Shown: piece by piece, positions 6,945 to 10,145 of the stretch
Position numbering within the stretch: position 1 is the stretch's first letter
Layout: every line of letters begins with the position of its first letter
The notes under the pieces: model-generated
Seen by the model: the letters and a program-made list of their open reading frames with translations, nothing else
Database searches by the model: none
What the model was told of the DNA's origin: nothing
Program-made: the position numbers and the translations under genes
From: Armatimonadaceae bacterium
GTDB taxonomy: Bacteria > Armatimonadota > Armatimonadia > Armatimonadales > Armatimonadaceae
Direction of reading: 5' to 3'
Length of the DNA: 10,145 nt
Assembly: GCA_030446525.1 (NCBI GenBank)
Contig: JAUJNC010000160.1
Coordinates: 1 to 10,145 of the forward strand

Positions 6945-7122
6945 TGTGCCGGGTCAGGTAGTCCAGCACTTCGGCCTGCATCCGCTCGATCTCGGCCCGG
7001 TAGCCGTTTGCCGCCAGGGGGAACTCCTCCGGTCTTGCTGTGACGCGCAGCTGCCCCAGCAGACGCTCAAGATAAGCGATGCGCTCCTTGGTGCCTTTTA
7101 ACTCCTGCTCGTTGTGAATCAA
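6841..7122 (-). CDS. Small conserved coiled-coil protein, unknown function
   Basis: Read leftward from TTG 7122, which has a textbook GGAGGT (7134-7129) 6 nt upstream. The protein begins 'MIHNEQELKGTKERIAYLER' and continues 'LLGQLRVTARPEEFPLAAN' and 'GYRAEIERMQAEVLDYLTRH': two amphipathic helices around a Pro-Glu-Glu-Phe-Pro turn, about 65 residues. I recognise this as a small conserved hypothetical type ('M-I-x-N-E-x-E-x-x-x-T...A-E-I-E-R-M-x-x-E-V-x-x-Y') that often sits beside antitoxin-like or HTH genes, but no function is established that I can cite. The frame then runs about 25 residues through sequence antisense to the GH17 gene ('VAWRPAQSPD...') to TAA at 6843-6841. That tail is probably read-through, so the natural C-terminus seems lost at a junction near 6900-6945. 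The 104-bp overlap with the GH17 gene is tail to tail. Confidence 0.6.
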   Translation of the reverse strand: MIHNEQELKGTKERIAYLERLLGQLRVTARPEEFPLAANGYRAEIERMQAEVLDYLTRHISEPVPAQVAWRPAQSPDRPSPAAWPCCHRVAHA

Positions 7123-7156
7123 CGGATTACCTCCACGATGCCGCGCTGGGTCTGGT
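6891..7156. repeat. 8-bp direct repeat bracketing the small coiled-coil gene
   Basis: GGTCTGGT occurs at 6891-6898, where GH17 homology fades, and again at 7149-7156, where PEP-CTERM homology begins. The 250 bp between holds the coiled-coil gene and its ribosome binding site. It could be a target-site duplication or short-homology recombination scar. I see no terminal inverted repeats or transposase, and an 8-bp match could be chance. Confidence 0.3.
7129..7134 (-). promoter_or_regulatory. Ribosome binding site that fixes a TTG start
   Basis: GGAGGT on the minus strand, 6 nt before TTG 7122. No ATG or GTG start in this frame is placed as well, and the protein homology begins exactly here. 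Confidence 0.7.
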
Positions 7157-7432
7157 CGCGTGCCGACCTCAGGCAGCGTGTTCGCTGTCTCGCTCAACAG
7201 TGCCGCCGGAACGACGCCTCTGCTGACGACCGACCCGGACGGCTCGCTGCTGCACATCGACATCTTCCCAAACGGCACCACGTCAACAATGGGTTTTGCC
7301 GACGCCAGCGGCGCCTTCCGTGCCACCGCCGTTATTCCTGAACCCGGCAGTTTTGCCCTGCTCGGTGTGGGGTTAGCGGAGGTCCTATAGACACGTAACA
7401 GGCGCTTGCGAGTTGCCCGAGCAGTGGCGTAG
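7151..7432 (+). pseudogene. C-terminal remnant of a second PEP-CTERM protein
   Basis: One frame gives 'SGSVFAVSLNSAAGTTPLL', 'TTDPDGSLLHIDIFPNGTTS' and 'ATAVIPEPGSFALLGVGLAE', matching the C-terminal half of the same family as the gene at 5223-5882 (shared elements: 'FxxSLxxxAGT', 'TxDPxG', 'VIPEPG'). The N-terminal half with the signal peptide is missing: sequence before about 7151 is unrelated. TAG at 7388-7390 interrupts the hydrophobic anchor; the same frame then continues 'TRNRRLRVARAVA' to TAG 7430-7432, which is exactly the basic tail a PEP-CTERM signal needs. The TAG therefore looks like a one-base change (for example from TTG). With no export signal and a broken anchor this is a dead fragment. 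The GTG at 7160 has no ribosome binding site. Confidence 0.75.
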
Positions 7433-7435
7433 AAT
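7406..7435 (+). promoter_or_regulatory. Possible sigma-70 promoter of the toxin-antitoxin pair
   Basis: TTGCGA (7406-7411) and TAGAAT (7430-7435) are separated by 18 bp, about 100 bp before the antitoxin start. VapBC-type operons are usually repressed by their own complex near the promoter; I see no clear palindromic operator. Confidence 0.4.
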
Positions 7436-7532
7436 AAGATCAAAACGTGGCACTGCAGACGCTGCGCCTGCCAGGAGTTCCTACGCCGACGGGAGAAATG
7501 CGGGGCGCAAGGGGGAGAAGAGGGTTAATCCT

Positions 7533-7895
7533 ATGACAATCACACTTGACTTAACACAGGATATAGAGGACCGGCTGCGGGAAGAGGCGGCTAAGAAGGG
7601 ACAGGATCCTGCCGGCTTCGTGCGAGCCTTGGTGGAGAAGCAGTTGCGAGAAGGGGAGGTGGGCGCGGCGGAAGACGACGAGGCAGAAGATCCCGGCGCG
7701 CTCGCGCGGGCCGTGGCCAAGATGACGAGCCGCACTCCGGAGGAGCGCGCCGAGGCCCGTGCCCGCGCCATCGCCGAACTCAAGCCCCGCATCCCGCCGC
7801 CGCCCGGCTCGAATGGCATGGAGTTTGTTCGAGGCAAGTGGCCCGGCGAGGAGACCGACGAAGAGATACGCGCCGCGCTGGAAGCCGTCGAATGA
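7533..7895 (+). CDS. vapB: VapB-like antitoxin
   Basis: 120 residues, acidic. ATG 7533 is chosen over the upstream in-frame TTG at 7413 because it follows the purine-rich GGGGGAGAAGAGGG (7511-7524) and begins 'MTITLDLTQDIEDRLREEAA', a beta strand plus helix typical of ribbon-helix-helix or similar N-terminal antitoxin domains (about 1-40). A charged linker (41-60) and a helical Arg/Glu/Ala-rich stretch (60-85) follow. The C-terminus, 'FVRGKWPGEETDEEIRAALE' (98-117), is the W-P-G-x-E-T-D-E-E-I type tail that in related antitoxins wraps the toxin. It overlaps the PIN toxin by 4 bp (ATGA, 7892-7895), so the two are translationally coupled. Expected role: neutralise the toxin and autorepress the operon. 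The exact antitoxin subfamily is not certain. Confidence 0.8.
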   Translation: MTITLDLTQDIEDRLREEAAKKGQDPAGFVRALVEKQLREGEVGAAEDDEAEDPGALARAVAKMTSRTPEERAEARARAIAELKPRIPPPPGSNGMEFVRGKWPGEETDEEIRAALEAVE

Positions 7896-8338
7896 CCATT
7901 CTGCTGACGGCGCCGCCGCTCTACGTGCTCGATACCAGCATCTTGGTACACTATATCCGTGACGACGCGCTGGGCCAACGAATCGAGACAACGTACTCAC
8001 TCCTCACGACGCCGACGACGCCGCTCATCAGCATCGTCACCGAGGGTGAGATACGCTCGCTTGCCATACGCAGAGGTTGGGGGCCGACACGCCTACGGCG
8101 TTTGGAATCGTGGCTGGGCCGCTTCGTCTCCGTGCCGCTGAGCCGGCCCGGTCTGATCGAGGCCTACGCCGTGATCGATGCGCACAGCCAATCTACCGGT
8201 CGTGCCATGGGCAAGAACGATGTTTGGATCGCGGCGACCGCCCATGTCACCGATGCAATCCTCCTGACGACGGACCTTGATTTCGAACACCTGCATCCGA
8301 CCTTTCTGGAACGGGCGTGGATAGACGGGAGCGCGTAA
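7892..8338 (+). CDS. vapC: VapC-like PIN-domain ribonuclease toxin
   Basis: 148 residues from ATG 7892, which overlaps the antitoxin stop. The PIN domain is complete, with the acidic metal-binding set in order: D14 in 'YVLDTSILVHYI', E53 in 'ISIVTEGEIRSLA', D110 in 'GKNDVWIAATA' and D128 (with D130) in 'LLTTDLDFEHL'. Length and motif spacing are normal for VapC, so the nuclease looks intact. VapC toxins are Mg-dependent RNases that typically cut tRNA or the 23S sarcin-ricin loop; the target here cannot be inferred. The pair is the only fully intact operon between two zones of gene decay. The next gene is convergent, and a stem-loop at 8401-8439 lies between. Confidence 0.9.
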   Translation: MTILLTAPPLYVLDTSILVHYIRDDALGQRIETTYSLLTTPTTPLISIVTEGEIRSLAIRRGWGPTRLRRLESWLGRFVSVPLSRPGLIEAYAVIDAHSQSTGRAMGKNDVWIAATAHVTDAILLTTDLDFEHLHPTFLERAWIDGSA

Positions 8339-8400
8339 CTACGTTGAGGAACAAGATCACATGGCAGATGACAGCCGGAAGAACGCGAGATGAAACGGAG

Positions 8401-8439
8401 CGCCCGGCCCCTCTCTAACTGCTTCAGGGGCGGCGGGCG
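8401..8439. terminator. GC-rich stem-loop between convergent genes
   Basis: CGCCCGGCCCCT (8401-8412) pairs with AGGGGCGGCGGGCG (8426-8439) apart from a 2-nt bulge, around a 13-nt loop. It lies in the 117-bp gap between the toxin stop and the end of the leftward hydrolase, where a bidirectional terminator would be expected. There is no T-tract on either side, so it may be weak or need another factor. Confidence 0.5.
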
Positions 8440-8455
8440 ATCCGCCGGCAAGCGA

Positions 8456-10145
8456 TCAGCGGCGAACCACCGCGAGCCAATCCTCGTTGGCGTCGCGCGG
8501 CGGAGCGCCGAGCGAAACCTTGCTGCCGCCCTGGACCTGCCGCGCCGAGCCGTCGGCCAGCGCACCGCCGGTGCGCGGGTTGAACCACTGCACCCGGAAC
8601 GTGCCCGGAGCGCCGCCGAGGTCGAGGTCCGCGGCGCCGCCGTCGGGGAGATAGACCAGATACACGCTTCCCGGCTTCGCCAGGCAGTATCGGCTGTTAT
8701 CGCCTGCCGTGTTGCCGACCAGGGCGTCGGCGTTCGTCATCTCCCAGAACGGGACCTTATGGTCGCGGAGGAAGCTGAGCGCGATGCGGCAGTAGTCCCA
8801 CGACTTGTCCCGGCTGCGCCAATCCTCGGCGATCAGGTCGTTCTGCGGCAGCTGGTAGCCGAAGTAGTATTCGACGCCCGCGCCGCCCGCCATCAGGTTG
8901 CCCCAAAAGGTGTATTTGCGGATGTCGTGGATGGTCTGCGGCACCCGTTCGCCGTTCCGAGCCACGCCATTGAAACCCTCGTAGCCCGGGTCCGGCGGGA
9001 CGCCCGTGCTCGCCGATCCCTGCTCGTCGTTGGCGACCACCCAGGGCTTCCCGGCTTTTTCCGACTCGGTCACCCACTTCAGGGTGCGCTGGTGGACGGC
9101 ATTCCAGCCGTTCTGCAGCGACGCGCCGGTCAGGGCGGATCTGTCGCCGAGCAGGGGCGGGTAGACCTTGTCCTGCTGGCTGGGGTACGTGTGGATGACC
9201 CGCAGGTGCTGGTACGGGTCGGTCCGGCGGATGTAGTCGGCCATCGCCCGCTGCTGTTCGGGCGACTGGGTGTTCTCCTCGCCCAGGTTCCAGTTCAGCG
9301 CGAGTTCATGACCGAACCGCGCGATGAGCTCGCGCAGGTAGAGCTTGCGCTCGATCCCCAGGTCGCCGCCATCCAGGGCGGTCGGAACCGATGCCGCCTC
9401 ATTCTCGCCCCTTCGGTTGTCGTCGTTTTCCGTCTCCTGCAGCTTGAAGTGCAGGTACAGCCCGAGCTTCTGCGCGTAGTCGAAGACGATCTGCCACTGG
9501 TCGAGCTTGGAGCAGTCGTAGTGCAGCTTCGCGTCACGCCCAACGAACGGCCAGACATTGTCGCCGTCGCCGCCGGCGTTGTAGGTGAGGAACGAGAAGG
9601 CGTTGACACCCTTGCCGGCCAGGTAGTTGAGCGCGCCGATCAGGCCCTTGCCCTTGCCGCCTTTCCAGACGGGGTCGCCCGGCCGCCAGTCCTTGACGTG
9701 CGGCTGCCAGGTCTTGAGCGGCACGCTGCCCTTCCGGGCTTCGGTGCCGTCGAAGTCCGCGTAGCCCAGCAGCGTCTCCGGCGAGTCCGCGCCTGCCTTC
9801 AGGAAGTACTCGCCGCTGTCCGCGAAGCGCAGATGGCGCTTGCCGACGTACACGAGCCGCCCTTTGCCCCGGAAATCGCGGCCCGATTTATCGCCGGGAC
9901 CGACGGTGAACGCGCCCGTTTTGCCGTCGAAGGGGGCGACCGGCTGACCGGCGGCATCCGCGTCCAGGGCCGCCTGCGGCCCCCGGACAAAGGAGACGCG
10001 GTAGGTCCACCGGCCCGGCTTGTCCGGCGAAAGGTGCGCGCGCCACCTGGTCCCCGACTCGGCCGAGGTGTCGCCCGCGTTGCCGTCGGCGGCGAAGTAG
10101 CCGGGCACGACATAGCGCGGGGAGCCGGACTCGTGCGTGAAGACG
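8456..10145 (-). CDS. DUF5060-type glycoside hydrolase with collagen-binding-like C-terminus (N-terminus cut by window edge)
   Basis: The frame is open from the right edge to TGA at 8458-8456, giving at least 562 residues; the true start lies beyond 10145. The visible N-terminus is the end of a DUF5060 Ig-like domain: 'FTHESGSPRYVVPGYFAADG', 'WRAHLSPDKPGRWTYRVSF', then 'DFRGKGRLVYVGKRHLRFAD' and 'GEYFLKAGADSPETLLGYAD'. The middle is a TIM-barrel-like hydrolase: 'LAGKGVNAFSFLTYNAGGDG', 'LGLYLHFKLQETEND', 'LALNWNLGEEN' (likely acid/base Glu) and 'PWVVANDEQGSA' (likely nucleophile Glu). The C-terminus ('RYCLAKPGSVYLVYLPDGG', 'FRVQWFNPRTGGAL', 'WLAVVRR') matches the 'putative collagen-binding' beta domain common at the end of DUF4038/DUF5060 enzymes. 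It is probably secreted and acts on a polysaccharide, substrate unknown. The reading frame is clean over 1.69 kb, which argues that indels elsewhere in the window are not general sequencing error. Confidence 0.85.
   Translation of the reverse strand, partial: VFTHESGSPRYVVPGYFAADGNAGDTSAESGTRWRAHLSPDKPGRWTYRVSFVRGPQAALDADAAGQPVAPFDGKTGAFTVGPGDKSGRDFRGKGRLVYVGKRHLRFADSGEYFLKAGADSPETLLGYADFDGTEARKGSVPLKTWQPHVKDWRPGDPVWKGGKGKGLIGALNYLAGKGVNAFSFLTYNAGGDGDNVWPFVGRDAKLHYDCSKLDQWQIVFDYAQKLGLYLHFKLQETENDDNRRGENEAASVPTALDGGDLGIERKLYLRELIARFGHELALNWNLGEENTQSPEQQRAMADYIRRTDPYQHLRVIHTYPSQQDKVYPPLLGDRSALTGASLQNGWNAVHQRTLKWVTESEKAGKPWVVANDEQGSASTGVPPDPGYEGFNGVARNGERVPQTIHDIRKYTFWGNLMAGGAGVEYYFGYQLPQNDLIAEDWRSRDKSWDYCRIALSFLRDHKVPFWEMTNADALVGNTAGDNSRYCLAKPGSVYLVYLPDGGAADLDLGGAPGTFRVQWFNPRTGGALADGSARQVQGGSKVSLGAPPRDANEDWLAVVRR

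Noticed and set aside
7413..7435. TTGCCC as -35 box paired with TAGAAT
   Set aside because: Spacing is only 11 bp; TTGCGA at 7406 gives 18 bp and is preferred.
7413..7532. 40-residue N-terminal extension of the antitoxin
   Set aside because: Would start with TTG inside the end of the dead PEP-CTERM gene and overlap the putative -10 box; the ATG at 7533 has a ribosome binding site and begins the expected fold.
9295..9609. Ser/Thr/Arg-rich open frame on the minus strand
   Set aside because: Out-of-frame shadow of the DUF5060-type hydrolase on the same strand.

Overview
The window looks like part of a bacterial chromosome with moderate to high GC. My best guess is Armatimonadota, about 0.6 confident and from protein families only. 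The clues are a SARP/BTAD-type regulator, PEP-CTERM anchored exported proteins, a GH17-type lipoprotein, a DUF5060-type glycoside hydrolase, and a large secreted mosaic protein with propeller, 'GNRGN' and 'DPND' modules. There is no rRNA, tRNA or housekeeping gene to confirm it. Related secreted-protein repertoires occur in Planctomycetes, Verrucomicrobia and Chloroflexi.

Layout from left to right. Bases 1-374 (minus) hold the N-terminal DNA-binding domain of a BTAD/SARP-like regulator that runs off the left edge. Bases 375-655 hold no gene but carry a two-copy 19-bp direct repeat upstream of that regulator. Bases 656-1172 hold a broken beta-propeller gene. Bases 1256-2824 encode an intact exported protein: five propeller-type repeats, then an IPT/Ig-like module and a 'GNRGN' module. 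Bases 2825 to about 3745 are a low-GC block encoding an exported protein with M15 peptidase-like sequence, broken inside a following Big_2-like Ig domain by two consecutive stops. From about 3746 to 4471 the C-terminal half of a large secreted protein survives only as short conserved pieces that hop between all three frames; its last two domains are open again at 4472-5191. Then come a PEP-CTERM protein (5223-5882) and a GH17-like lipoprotein (5925-6944).

Bases 6841-7432 are a rearrangement scar. The lipoprotein appears to have lost its C-terminal domain against a convergent small coiled-coil gene (TTG start, strong ribosome binding site). On the other side lies the C-terminal half of a second PEP-CTERM protein, which has a stop codon inside its membrane anchor. 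A complete VapB/VapC toxin-antitoxin pair follows (7533-8338), then a stem-loop shared by the two convergent transcripts, and finally (minus, 8456-10145) a large DUF5060-type glycoside hydrolase that runs off the right edge.

The intact genes suggest an exported-polysaccharide or cell-surface theme: a surface propeller protein, a sorted PEP-CTERM protein, a beta-glucan-type lipoprotein hydrolase and a secreted or envelope glycosidase, next to a signalling-type regulator. The window's main character is gene decay and mosaicism: at least four broken genes in about 7 kb, a sharp GC switch inside one of them, and a local cluster of frameshifts while flanking genes are clean. I do not see a convincing new defence or mobile system. 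The most informative targets are the split secreted protein (1256-5191) and the scar at 6841-7432.
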